A DNA stretch of 64,000 nt, taken from positions 3,286,001 to 3,350,000 of the forward strand of contig NZ_CP038492.1 of assembly GCF_004751985.1 (NCBI RefSeq). Direction: 5' to 3'. The translations under genes were made by a program, and so were the position numbers. Of this stretch, positions 27,321 through 35,203 are shown piece by piece. The notes under the pieces were generated by a model. The model was given only the letters and a program-made list of their open reading frames with translations. It was not told the DNA's origin and ran no database searches. This DNA comes from Rhodophyticola sp. CCM32 (GTDB lineage: Bacteria > Pseudomonadota > Alphaproteobacteria > Rhodobacterales > Rhodobacteraceae). Positions within the stretch are counted from its first letter, which is position 1. The number at the start of each line of letters is the position of its first letter.

Positions 27321-28958
27321 TCAGGCCCCGGCCTCCTCGGTTTCGCCTTCGGCTTCGGCGCGCGCGGCCTCGGCTTCGGCGGCGGCACGTTCTTCCAGTT
27401 CCTCAATCGTTACCCAGCCCAGTTGCAGGCGCGCGGTCATAACCATGTTCTGTGCTTCCTCAAGGCTGACATCGAAGCTTTCCAGAACGCCATCATCCTT
27501 GACACGTTCCCCGTCAACGGTGGTCCAGCCGCCCGCAAGCTCCCAATCGGCGCAGGTGGCGAAATCGTCAAGCGTTTTCACACCATCTTCGCCAAGGGCC
27601 ACCAGCATCTGGGGTGTCAGCCCCTCAAAATCAATGAGGCTTTGTTCAACACCCATCTCTTTCGCCGCTTCCAGCGCCTTCTTGTTCTGTTCGTCCAGAT
27701 AATCGCGGGCGCGGGCCTGAAGCTCACCTGCGGTGGCTTCATCCACGCCGTCGATGACCAGCAGTTCATCCTGTTCCACATAGGCGACCTCTTCCAGCGA
27801 GGTGAAACCTTCGGAAACCAGAAGCTGGGCAAAGAACTCGTCCAGATCAAGCGTGTCCATGAACACTTTGGTGCGCTCGGTAAACTCGGCCTGACGGCGG
27901 GCGCTTTCCTCTTCCTCGGTCAGAATGTCGATATCCAGACCGGTCAGCTGACTGGCCAGGCGCACATTCTGACCCCGGCGGCCAATCGCCAGCGACAGTT
28001 GTTCGTCGGGCACCACCACCTCGATCCGTTCGGCATCTTCGTCCAGAACCACCTTGGTGACCTCGGCGGGCTGAAGCGCGTTCACCAGGAAGGTCGGCGC
28101 ATCCTCGTTCCACGGGATGATGTCGATTTTCTCGCCCTGAAGCTCATTGACCACCGCCTGCACACGAGAGCCCCGCATCCCCACGCAGGCGCCCACGGGA
28201 TCAATCGAATTGTCATAGGAAATCACCGCAATTTTTGCACGGCTGCCCGGGTCGCGGGCGACGGCCTTGATCTCGATGATATTGTCGTAAATCTCGGGCA
28301 CTTCCATCTTGAACAGCTCGGCCATGAATTCCGGCGCGGTGCGGCTGAGGAATATCTGCGGCCCCCGGGTCTCGCGGCGCACATCCTTGATATAGCAGCG
28401 AATCCGGTCATTCGGGCGATAGCTTTCGCGGCCGATTTTCTCGTTCCGGCGCAACACGCCTTCGCCCCGGCCGATATCGACGATGACATTGCCGTATTCC
28501 TCGCGTTTGACCACACCGTTGATGATGGTGCCCGCGCGGTCCTGAAACTCCTCGAACTGGCGGTCGCGTTCGGCCTCACGCACTTTCTGCAGGATCACCT
28601 GCTTGGCCGATTGCGCGGCAATCCGGCCCATTTCCACCGGCGGCACCTCATCAATCAGCATATCGCCGATCTCGGCATCTTCCTTATAGGGTTTCGCCTG
28701 TTCGACGGTCAGCTCGGCCTTTTCATTCTCGATCTCGTCATCGGCCACAACCGTGCGGACCCGGGTGAAGGTCGCCTTGCCGGTTTTCCGGTCGATCGAC
28801 ACGCGAATATCAAGCTCGGACCCGTAGCGGCTTTTGGCGGCCCGGGCGAGGCTTTCTTCCATCGCTTCGACCACCAGTTCCGGGTCGATCATCTTTTCGC
28901 GCGCCACGGCCTCGGCGGTTTGCAGAAGCTCCAGCTGGTTTGCTGATGTAATTGCCAT
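27321..28958 (-). CDS. nusA: Transcription termination/antitermination factor NusA
   Basis: NusA binds RNA polymerase and controls pausing, termination and antitermination. The 545-residue product has an N-terminal polymerase-binding domain (LLQTAEAVAREKMI), an S1 domain (GTIINGVVKREEYGNVIVDIGRGEG), two KH domains (SYDNSIDPVGACVGMRG and the EVVVPDEQLSLAIGRRGQNV region) and C-terminal helix-hairpin repeats, as in other alphaproteobacteria. It lies 4 nt after rimP and 24 nt before ylxR in the rimP-nusA-ylxR-infB operon. Confidence 0.97.
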   Translation of the reverse strand: MAITSANQLELLQTAEAVAREKMIDPELVVEAMEESLARAAKSRYGSELDIRVSIDRKTGKATFTRVRTVVADDEIENEKAELTVEQAKPYKEDAEIGDMLIDEVPPVEMGRIAAQSAKQVILQKVREAERDRQFEEFQDRAGTIINGVVKREEYGNVIVDIGRGEGVLRRNEKIGRESYRPNDRIRCYIKDVRRETRGPQIFLSRTAPEFMAELFKMEVPEIYDNIIEIKAVARDPGSRAKIAVISYDNSIDPVGACVGMRGSRVQAVVNELQGEKIDIIPWNEDAPTFLVNALQPAEVTKVVLDEDAERIEVVVPDEQLSLAIGRRGQNVRLASQLTGLDIDILTEEEESARRQAEFTERTKVFMDTLDLDEFFAQLLVSEGFTSLEEVAYVEQDELLVIDGVDEATAGELQARARDYLDEQNKKALEAAKEMGVEQSLIDFEGLTPQMLVALGEDGVKTLDDFATCADWELAGGWTTVDGERVKDDGVLESFDVSLEEAQNMVMTARLQLGWVTIEELEERAAAEAEAARAEAEGETEEAGA

Positions 28959-28962
28959 CGGT

Positions 28963-29538
28963 CTAGTCCTCCGCCTTTTGGGCTTCTTCGGTTTCTATCT
29001 CGTCAAATTTGGTTTCGTCGATGATGCCCGCCGCCTTGCGCTGGCGCAGCATCTCGGTGATCAGCTCATCGGTCAGAACCAGCTTTGCATCGCTCAGCCA
29101 GTCGAAATTGAGACCAATGGTGCCCTCATCCAGATTGATCAGCACCTCATCGCCTTCAATGCCTGCCAGCACACCCTTGAAGCGGCGGCGGCCGTCAATC
29201 ATCTCGGTTGTCTCGATCTTGGCGTCATAGCCTTCCCAGGTGTCGAAATCCTTCAACCGGGTCAGGGGCCGGTCGATGCCGGGGCTGGACACTTCCAGCG
29301 TATAGGCATCCTCCAGCGGGTCTTCCACATCCAGCGTGGCGCTGATCGCGGTGGAGATCCGGGCGCAGTCATCCACCTCGATCCCGCCTTCGGGACGTTC
29401 GGCCATAATCTGCAACGTGTTGGTTTTGCCGCCCATCAGCCGGATGCGCACCAGTTCAAACCCCATGTCTTCGATGACAGGGGTCAGAATTTCCGCCATC
29501 CGGCGGTCGATGGATGTTTTGGCGACAAGGTCAGACAT
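28963..29538 (-). CDS. rimP: Ribosome maturation factor RimP
   Basis: RimP assists 30S subunit assembly. The 191-residue product starts [13 protein letters not shown] and has the [12 protein letters not shown] strand, the DDCARIS helix and the [18 protein letters not shown] motif that ends the N-terminal domain, followed by an SH3-like C-terminal domain. The frame remains open upstream to 29922, but the extension has no family similarity and the ATG at 29538 fits the family start. It is the first gene of the leftward infB operon. Confidence 0.94.
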   Translation of the reverse strand: MSDLVAKTSIDRRMAEILTPVIEDMGFELVRIRLMGGKTNTLQIMAERPEGGIEVDDCARISTAISATLDVEDPLEDAYTLEVSSPGIDRPLTRLKDFDTWEGYDAKIETTEMIDGRRRFKGVLAGIEGDEVLINLDEGTIGLNFDWLSDAKLVLTDELITEMLRQRKAAGIIDETKFDEIETEEAQKAED

Positions 29539-30083
29539 GGTGCGTCCAGGCACAAAAAAACGGGCGCGCGGCCCGTGTGATTTCTCTCCGGTGGAGCATC
29601 GGGGGTGGAGGCCGACACGCCGCTGTTGAAGCGGATATAGGGGGAATCGGAGGGGGGTGCAATCCCCTTGGAACATGAGGGCGCAGCGATCACAGTTGAT
29701 CGGATCATTTCTTACGAAGTAAAGTGTTGGCAACGAACAATAAGAGCAGACCATGAATCCTGAAATCGTGCGAATGCTTCTGGACGAAGTACCCAGTCCA
29801 CTTCGTGTCGGAAGAGTGAGCAGTGTTGTCAGAAATACTCTTGAGGCTCGGTCAGATTGGGTTTGGCTCAGCAAGGAAACACTGGTTAAGCAGCTTGTCA
29901 AACACCCCGAGATCAAACTCACTGATTACGAAAATCTCGAATGGGCCCTGGCCACAACGAACATCATTAGAGATACACGCCCGAACAGGTTGCATCTGAT
30001 TGCCGACCTTCATCGAGACAAACCATCGTCTTTAAAGCTGACGATCAAAAATGCCCGAAACTCCGAACGGCTGTTCCTAATTA

Positions 30084-31136
30084 GAGCGTTTTGCGCCTGA
30101 TCGGATTCGGGATTCCCATTTTGCCTGAAGCGTGATTCTTTGTTTGGAAACAAACAAAGGCGGTGGCTATGGGCAAACCTCATCCAATGGAACTTCGACA
30201 GCGCGTTGTTGCGCATGTTGAAGCAGGCAACACATATCATTCGGCGGCGGCGCGGTTCGACGTTTCGGTTAAGTTCGTCAATGACATGGTAAAACTGAAG
30301 CGCGAGGCTGGATCGCTTGCGCCGAAACGTCAGGGCAATCCGGGCATCGGCAAACTGACACCGCACGAAGATTGGGTGCGCGCGCAAGTGGCAACCAAGG
30401 GCGAGATCACGCTTGATGAGATGGCGGCGCGTTTGCTGGCAGAGCGTGGCGTGTCCGTCGATCCCAGCTCGGTCTGGCGGCTTTTCCATCGGCTTGGCCT
30501 GACACAGAAAAAAAGACATCCAAGCGTTTGAACAGAAACGGGCCAAAGTTGCCCGCCAGAGGCATATCTGGATCACGCATCGCCAGCCCTTCATGGCGCA
30601 TATGGTTGAGCGCATTGGCTTTTTGGATGAGACATGGTTGAAAACCAACATGGCCAAGACGACGGGCTGGGCTCCGCGCGGTCAGAGGCTGGTCGATCAT
30701 GCTCCATTCGGTCACTGGCGCACCCAAACATTTGTCGCGGCATTGCGCCATAACCGGCTGGACGCGCCTTGGGTCATTGATGGCACCATGAACCGCGTCA
30801 CTTTCGAGACCTATGTCGAAACCCAACTCGCTCCGACCCTGAGCAAAGGGGACGTGATCATCCTGGACAACCTGTCCAGTCATAAAAGCGCACGGGCCGC
30901 TGAGATGATGCGTGATGTCGGCGCGTGGTTCTTGTTCTTGCCGCCATACTCGCCGGACCTGAACCCGATTGAGATGGCATTGTCAAAGCTCAAGACGCTG
31001 ATCCGAAAGGCTGTCGCCCGTACCTACGAAGACCTTTGGAGCGCTGTCGGACACGTCTGCAATCTCTTCACCGAAGAGGAATGCTTCAACTTCTTCAAAG
31101 CCGCAGGATATGAAACCGATTAAACGCAAAACGCTC
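30084..31136 (+). mobile_element. IS630-family insertion sequence
   Basis: The 1,053-bp element has 25-bp terminal inverted repeats starting GAGCGTTTTGCG (30084-30108 and the complement of 31112-31136, 21 of 25 identical) and is flanked by a TA duplication (30082-30083 and 31137-31138), the hallmark of IS630-type insertion. It carries one transposase gene in two frames. It interrupts the nuclease-like gene at codon 111; the exact fit of the restored frame suggests a recent, clean insertion. Confidence 0.92.
30169..31123 (+). CDS. IS630-family transposase (two frames, A7 shift)
   Basis: The N-terminal frame (ATG at 30169, MGKPHPMELRQRVV) encodes the helix-turn-helix DNA-binding region and stops at 30531. 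The catalytic part lies in the +1 frame: read through from the A7 run at 30508-30514, it gives KKDIQAFEQKRAKVARQRH and then the DDE residues in FLDETW, IILDNLSSHKS and NPIEMALSKLK. Together they give a normal 317-residue transposase. Several IS630 members are read by slippage on an A-run, so the shift may be natural; joining needs a +1 (or -2) change, which fits transcriptional slippage better than a simple -1 ribosomal shift. Confidence 0.88.
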
Positions 31137-31422
31137 TAGCGCTCATTGGCTGCGTCCTCGGACGGTGAGGAGGCTAAAGCAAAGGGCACCAGATTTGCCC
31201 CTTAAATGGTAAGGCCCCCCAACAGGTGGGAGGCCAGCCCAAGGAGGGGCCTGCTAAGCACCCCCAATCAACGCCCGAATTGCTTCGGTGTCACGGTCAG
31301 CAGATATTTCACCGTATCCCTTGGGTAAAGTATATATAGCATGTATATGTTATTAAGTAAAGGAATCCAAAGGCTTATGTAACTTATTGAAAGGACTCGC
31401 AAAAGTCAGCAGCGCTAACTGC

Positions 31423-31704
31423 TCACCCGCACTCAACCCGGGTGATGATGTCGTCATCCCCATAAATCACGTTCAGCCGCTGCGGGTTGTAATCCATCGT
31501 CACCGCATCATTCGGCCCGATCACCCGCATTGGGGCCCGGAAGATCGTGACGGCCAGGATATCAAGGTGTTCTCCGATCAGGCTGTGCCAGCCGGATGCG
31601 CCACAGGCGTCATTCGTGGCCAGATCGGGGCTGTCCCCATCGCCACCATCGTCCTGACAGGCGGCAAGCGCGATCAGGGGGATCATGAAAAGAGTAGCTC
31701 GCAT
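31423..31704 (-). CDS. I78-family peptidase inhibitor lipoprotein
   Basis: The 93-residue product has a lipoprotein signal (lipobox LAAC, C16) and a compact domain with the inhibitor-I78 motifs CGASGWHSLIGE, APMRVIGPNDAVTMDYNPQR and the terminal DDDIITRVECG. I78 proteins are related to potato inhibitor I and block serine proteases; a lipid-anchored form could protect the envelope. The ATG at 31704 has a GGAG site 8 nt upstream, better placed than for the ATG at 31710. It is divergent from adhI across 76 bp. Confidence 0.8.
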   Translation of the reverse strand: MRATLFMIPLIALAACQDDGGDGDSPDLATNDACGASGWHSLIGEHLDILAVTIFRAPMRVIGPNDAVTMDYNPQRLNVIYGDDDIITRVECG

Positions 31705-31780
31705 CTGCATAACTCCATTGAATTGTATCACAGATTGGCAGAGGCTCCGCGCAATGCAAGACCCAAGGGGAGGAATACGC

Positions 31781-32893
31781 ATGCGCACCCGTGCCGCTGT
31801 CGCGATCGAGGCTGGAAAACCGCTGGAGATTATGGAGGTGAACCTTGATGGCCCGAAAGCGGGTGAGGTTCTGGTCGAGATCAAGGCCACGGGTATTTGC
31901 CATACGGATGAATTTACCCTCTCGGGTGCGGATCCTGAAGGTCTGTTCCCTGCGATTCTGGGCCATGAAGGCGCAGGCGTGGTGTTGGAGGTCGGCGCCG
32001 GTGTCACATCGCTTGAACCCGGCGATCATGTCATCCCGCTTTACACCGCCGAATGCCGGGAATGCGAATATTGCCTGCATCCGAAAACCAATCTCTGCCA
32101 GTCGGTGCGTGCGACACAAGGCCAGGGCGTGATGCCCGATGGCACATCGCGGTTCAGCATGCTGGATGGCACGCCGATCCTGCATTACATGGGCTGTTCC
32201 ACCTTCTCGAACCACACGGTTCTGCCCGAGGTCTCGCTGGCCAGGGTCCGCAAGGACGCGCCGTTCGACAAGATCTGCTATATCGGTTGTGGCGTGACCA
32301 CGGGGATCGGCGCGGTGATCTACACCGCCAAGGTCGAGATCGGCAGCCGCGCGATTGTGTTCGGGCTGGGCGGGATCGGCCTGAACGTGATCCAGGGGCT
32401 GCGTCTTGCAGGTGCGGATCAGATTGTGGGCGTTGATATCAATGCGTCGAAAGTGCCGATGGCCACCAAATTCGGCATGACCGATTTTGTGAACCCGGCC
32501 GAGGTGAGCGGGGATCTGGTTGGCCATCTGGTGGAACTGACCGGCGGTGGCGCCGATTACACATTCGATGCAACCGGCAATGTGCAGGTCATGCGGACAG
32601 CGCTGGAAGCCTGCCATAAGGGATGGGGCGAATCGATCATCATCGGCGTGGCGCCCGCCGGGGCCGAGATCAGCACCCGGCCCTTCCAGCTGGTCACCGG
32701 GCGCAGCTGGCGCGGCACGGCTTTCGGTGGCGCGCGCGGGCGGACGGATGTGCCCGGCATTGTCGATTGGTATATGGATGGCAAGATCGAGATTGACCCG
32801 ATGATCACCCACAGATTGACACTGGATGAGATCAACAAGGGCTTCGACCTGATGCATGCAGGTGAATCGATCCGATCCGTGGTGGTCTATTGA
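31781..32893 (+). CDS. adhI: S-(hydroxymethyl)glutathione dehydrogenase / class III alcohol dehydrogenase
   Basis: This NAD-dependent zinc enzyme oxidises S-hydroxymethylglutathione, the adduct of formaldehyde and glutathione, to S-formylglutathione. The 370-residue product has catalytic zinc ligands C40 and H62, the structural zinc cysteines C92, C95, C98 and C106, and the nucleotide-binding GLGGIGLN motif. The ATG at 31781 has a GGGGAGG ribosome binding site. It is followed, with a 4-nt overlap, by a GNAT gene; its partner enzyme fghA lies 3.3 kb downstream. Confidence 0.95.
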   Translation: MRTRAAVAIEAGKPLEIMEVNLDGPKAGEVLVEIKATGICHTDEFTLSGADPEGLFPAILGHEGAGVVLEVGAGVTSLEPGDHVIPLYTAECRECEYCLHPKTNLCQSVRATQGQGVMPDGTSRFSMLDGTPILHYMGCSTFSNHTVLPEVSLARVRKDAPFDKICYIGCGVTTGIGAVIYTAKVEIGSRAIVFGLGGIGLNVIQGLRLAGADQIVGVDINASKVPMATKFGMTDFVNPAEVSGDLVGHLVELTGGGADYTFDATGNVQVMRTALEACHKGWGESIIIGVAPAGAEISTRPFQLVTGRSWRGTAFGGARGRTDVPGIVDWYMDGKIEIDPMITHRLTLDEINKGFDLMHAGESIRSVVVY

Positions 32894-33396
32894 CGCTGAT
32901 CATCCGGCCCTGCAAGGACACAGATAAACAGGCTCTATGGCGCATATTAGAGCCTGTTTTCAGGGCGGGCGATACCTATACGATCGACCCTGATGTGTCA
33001 GAAACCGATGCGATTGCCTATTGGTGCGGCCCGACCCATCAGACCTTCATTGCCGAGGATGAAACCGGCCCGCTGGGCACTTATTTCATCTGCCCCAATC
33101 AGGGTGGCGGCGGGGCGCATGTGTGCAATTGCGGCTATGTCACGGCGACGCAGTCCCGTGGCAAGGGCATTGCCCGCGCCATGCTGGCCCATTCCCTTGA
33201 TCTGGCGCCGCGGCTTGGCTATCGCGCGATGCAGTATAATTTCGTGGTGTCGACCAATACCCGCGCCATCGCGATCTGGGAGCAGGCCGGGTTTGACATA
33301 ATCGGGCGCCTGCCCGGGGCCTTCCACCACCCGGCCCGGGGTTATGTGGATGCGCTTGTCATGTTCAAAACGCTTGGTGCAGGGTCGTCGATATGA
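32890..33396 (+). CDS. GNAT family N-acetyltransferase
   Basis: The 168-residue product has the GNAT fold with the acetyl-CoA-binding loop QSRGKGIARAML and a C-terminal EQAGFDIIGRLPGAFHHP. The substrate is unknown. The start is a TTG that overlaps the adhI stop (sequence TTGA), so expression is probably coupled to formaldehyde oxidation. Related GNAT genes follow adhI in several roseobacters by my recollection, but I did not verify that here. Confidence 0.85.
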   Translation: MTLIIRPCKDTDKQALWRILEPVFRAGDTYTIDPDVSETDAIAYWCGPTHQTFIAEDETGPLGTYFICPNQGGGGAHVCNCGYVTATQSRGKGIARAMLAHSLDLAPRLGYRAMQYNFVVSTNTRAIAIWEQAGFDIIGRLPGAFHHPARGYVDALVMFKTLGAGSSI

Positions 33397-33486
33397 GGTC
33401 TTGCAGCCGCGCTATACGCCTTTGCCTTGTGCCTGCGCGCGCATCGGCGCACAAGAAGGCCTGAGATAACCCCGAGATATACGCCC

Positions 33487-34200
33487 ATGGCCACTGATAC
33501 CCCCCTGCTTGCCGTTCTGATTGACGCCGACAACACGTCTTACAAACATACAAAGGCGATTTTCGACGAGATCGCCGGGTTTGGAGAGGCCAGCGTGCGG
33601 CGCATCTACGGAGATTTCTCCTCCAGTCATATGAAGGGCTGGTCAGCCGTGCAGGCGGAATTCGGGATTGTACCGCATCACCAGCCCGCCAACACCGTTG
33701 GCAAAAACGCAAGCGACATTGCGCTGGTGATCGACGCGATGGACCTGATGCATTCAGCCCGGTTTGATGGTTTTGTGCTGGTCAGTTCTGACAGCGATTT
33801 TACCCGGCTCGCCAGCCGCATTCGCGAACAGGGTCTGGATGTTTACGGGATCGGTGCACAGAAAACGCCCGATGCGTTCCGCAAGGCCTGCAAGCGGTTC
33901 ATCTTTGTCGAGAACCTGCTGGGTGAACCGGAGAAAACGGCAACGCCCGATACCGGGCAGCCCAAAAGCAAAGCGATGAGCGAAGCCCGCGATCTGATTT
34001 TGCAAGCGATGGAGAGCATCGACCAGGAAGATGACTGGTATTCACTTGGTGTGATCGGTCAATACATCACCGCCGCAAACCCCGATTTCGACACCCGCAC
34101 CTATGGCAAACGCAAGTTGAGCAATCTTGTTGAAAGCCTGAAAATCCTGGAGGTCAAACGCGGCAATGGCAATCAATTGCTGGTCCGCCGACTGGATTGA
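33487..34200 (+). CDS. NYN domain protein with C-terminal OST-HTH/LOTUS domain
   Basis: The 237-residue product combines an N-terminal NYN nuclease-like domain (ILIDADNT-type start with D13, D15 and N16, then ASDIALVIDAMDLM and VSSDSDFTRLA) with a C-terminal OST-HTH/LOTUS domain (about residues 160-237, with LILQAMESIDQEDDWYSLGVIGQYI and TYGKRKLSNLVESL). NYN domains are PIN-like metal-dependent RNases, and LOTUS domains bind RNA. It is downstream of the GNAT gene and convergent with the TetR gene, which stops where it stops. Confidence 0.88.
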   Translation: MATDTPLLAVLIDADNTSYKHTKAIFDEIAGFGEASVRRIYGDFSSSHMKGWSAVQAEFGIVPHHQPANTVGKNASDIALVIDAMDLMHSARFDGFVLVSSDSDFTRLASRIREQGLDVYGIGAQKTPDAFRKACKRFIFVENLLGEPEKTATPDTGQPKSKAMSEARDLILQAMESIDQEDDWYSLGVIGQYITAANPDFDTRTYGKRKLSNLVESLKILEVKRGNGNQLLVRRLD

Positions 34201-34818
34201 TCAGGGCCGCGCATAGCGGGCCATGAATGTCTTCACGGCCTCGATTGCAACCTCGTTGATCTGCGCGGCGGTCGGCTCTGGGCAGACACCCATCAGGCGC
34301 TGCAACAACAGATCGGTCCTGCAAAGCTGCATGAACGTATCTGCGGCCTGGGCCGGATCGTCGATATCCAGCATCTCACGCGCCTTGTCGCTTTGCATAA
34401 AGTCGGACATTTGCGCCATCGCGGCGCAGGGGCCGGTTTCGTAAAAGGCGCGGCCCAGTTCCGGGAACCGCTTGGCCTCGCCCACGCAGACCCGAAAGAT
34501 TGCCAGACCATCCTCTGACAGGATGAAAGACAGCATGCTGGTCGCGATATGATGCAGGGCTTCGGCCACGGGAAGCTGCCGGGTCTCGATATCCATCGAA
34601 GACTGTTTCTGGGTGTCGCACTGAACCTGCAACACGGCGAGGAACAGCTGCTGCTTGTCGGGGAAATAGCTGTAAAGCGTGGCTTTGGAGACACCGGCAT
34701 CGCGGGCGATCACATCCACGCTGGCCCCTTCAAAGCCTTCCCGCATGAAGACCGCGCGTGCGCCTTCAATCACCTGATCGTATTTGCGACCCTTCTTTAT
34801 CTGGGTTTCTGCGTTCAT
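34201..34818 (-). CDS. TetR/AcrR-family transcriptional regulator
   Basis: The 205-residue product starts MNAETQIKKGRKYDQVIEGAR and has an N-terminal helix-turn-helix (about residues 32-54, with VDVIARDAGVSKATLYSYFPDK) and a larger C-terminal ligand-binding region (TetR_C type). The ATG at 34818 has a GGAG site; an in-frame GTG at 34833 is possible but less likely. Two imperfect palindromes upstream (34849 and 35099) look like its operators. Its likely targets are itself and the divergent region ahead of the AEC gene. Confidence 0.88.
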   Translation of the reverse strand: MNAETQIKKGRKYDQVIEGARAVFMREGFEGASVDVIARDAGVSKATLYSYFPDKQQLFLAVLQVQCDTQKQSSMDIETRQLPVAEALHHIATSMLSFILSEDGLAIFRVCVGEAKRFPELGRAFYETGPCAAMAQMSDFMQSDKAREMLDIDDPAQAADTFMQLCRTDLLLQRLMGVCPEPTAAQINEVAIEAVKTFMARYARP

Positions 34819-34848
34819 GTTAGCTCCGTCCACCAGAAGGAAGTGTAG

Positions 34849-34864
34849 ACTGTTCTGTTTAACT
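34849..34864. promoter_or_regulatory. Possible TetR operator 1
   Basis: ACTGTTCTGTTTAACT lies 31 bp upstream of the TetR start codon and matches the second site at 35099 at about ten of fifteen positions, in a position that would allow autorepression. Confidence 0.4.
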
Positions 34865-34898
34865 CAATCAAGGGGGCCTGTTGTCGCCAGGCCAATGG

Positions 34899-34935
34899 AA
34901 AAAGGGCGAAGGCACCCGTTCAGACACCTTCGCCC
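34899..34935 (-). terminator. Leftward intrinsic terminator upstream of TetR
   Basis: Perfect 9-bp arms GGGCGAAGG (34904-34912) and CCTTCGCCC (34927-34935) enclose a 14-nt loop, and the A-run at 34899-34903 makes a U5 tract on the minus strand. No minus-strand gene of normal size precedes it, so it implies a short leftward transcript. Confidence 0.75.
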
Positions 34936-35203
34936 CTGACCGGCAACACGCACGATCACTTGCGCCTCCGCCCCGGCGAGTGAAGCCTGAGCGGGTGTTT
35001 CATTCGCCGGGAACACCGAAAGAAACTGGCACTGAACAGCAGGTTTGAGCCGTTTCGTCTGGGAGAACATCGGCATATTGTTGCTGCTCAATACAGGAAC
35101 TAAACCGTTCAGTCCGGTTTTCAAGGCGCCACACGTAAAGCTCACATATTCTTGTGAAAGACGGATGCTGGACAGATGTAAGCCAATCGACTAGCCCGCT
35201 GAT
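34936..35203. other. Intergenic region between TetR terminator and AEC transporter
   Basis: With the TetR-proximal part, this makes a 385-bp gap (34819-35203). It holds two palindromes, the terminator above and only a short minus-strand frame from about 35076 (MPMFSQTKRLKPAV). That frame has no recognised domain and could be a gene remnant or part of a small RNA. The AEC promoter should also be here. Confidence 0.4.
35099..35113. promoter_or_regulatory. Possible TetR operator 2
   Basis: ACTAAACCGTTCAGT equals its own reverse complement at 12 of 15 positions, as expected for a dimer-binding operator. It lies about 280 bp from the TetR gene and 91 bp before the AEC transporter start. Confidence 0.5.

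Larger units (their letters stand above)
29753..31212 (+). pseudogene. Small protein resembling phage-type BECR nucleases, split by an IS630-family element
   Basis: The ORF from 29753 reads 110 codons and then runs into the IS at 30084. Removing the IS and one copy of the duplicated TA restores a single frame that continues at 31139 with SAHWLRPRTVRRLKQ and stops at 31212, giving a 134-residue protein. Its pattern, [15 protein letters not shown] with LTDYENL (residues 39-62), then a LKLTIKNAR strand (94-102) and the restored LFLISAHWLR, resembles the PBECR2-type BECR-fold nucleases found in phages and mobile elements (possible active-site residues H51, K95 or K99, S111, H113). That assignment is from memory of the family pattern and is tentative. 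The gene is AT-richer than its neighbours, which suggests transfer. The truncated ORF by itself would end at 30100 inside the IS. Confidence 0.6.

Noticed and set aside
26916..28946. 676-residue frame opposite nusA and ylxR
   Set aside because: Antisense shadow of nusA; no similarity to known proteins is apparent.
31210..31254. AGGCCCC...GGGGCCT hairpin after the IS
   Set aside because: No U-run follows on either strand and no gene clearly ends there; not called a terminator.
29539..31422. Integrated phage or genomic island around the nuclease-like gene
   Set aside because: No integrase, tRNA or att repeats were seen; only a small AT-rich gene and one IS.
34864..35145. 93-residue leftward frame between TetR and AEC
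   Set aside because: It contains the proposed operator and terminator, has no recognised domain and no good start site; treated as noncoding or a remnant.
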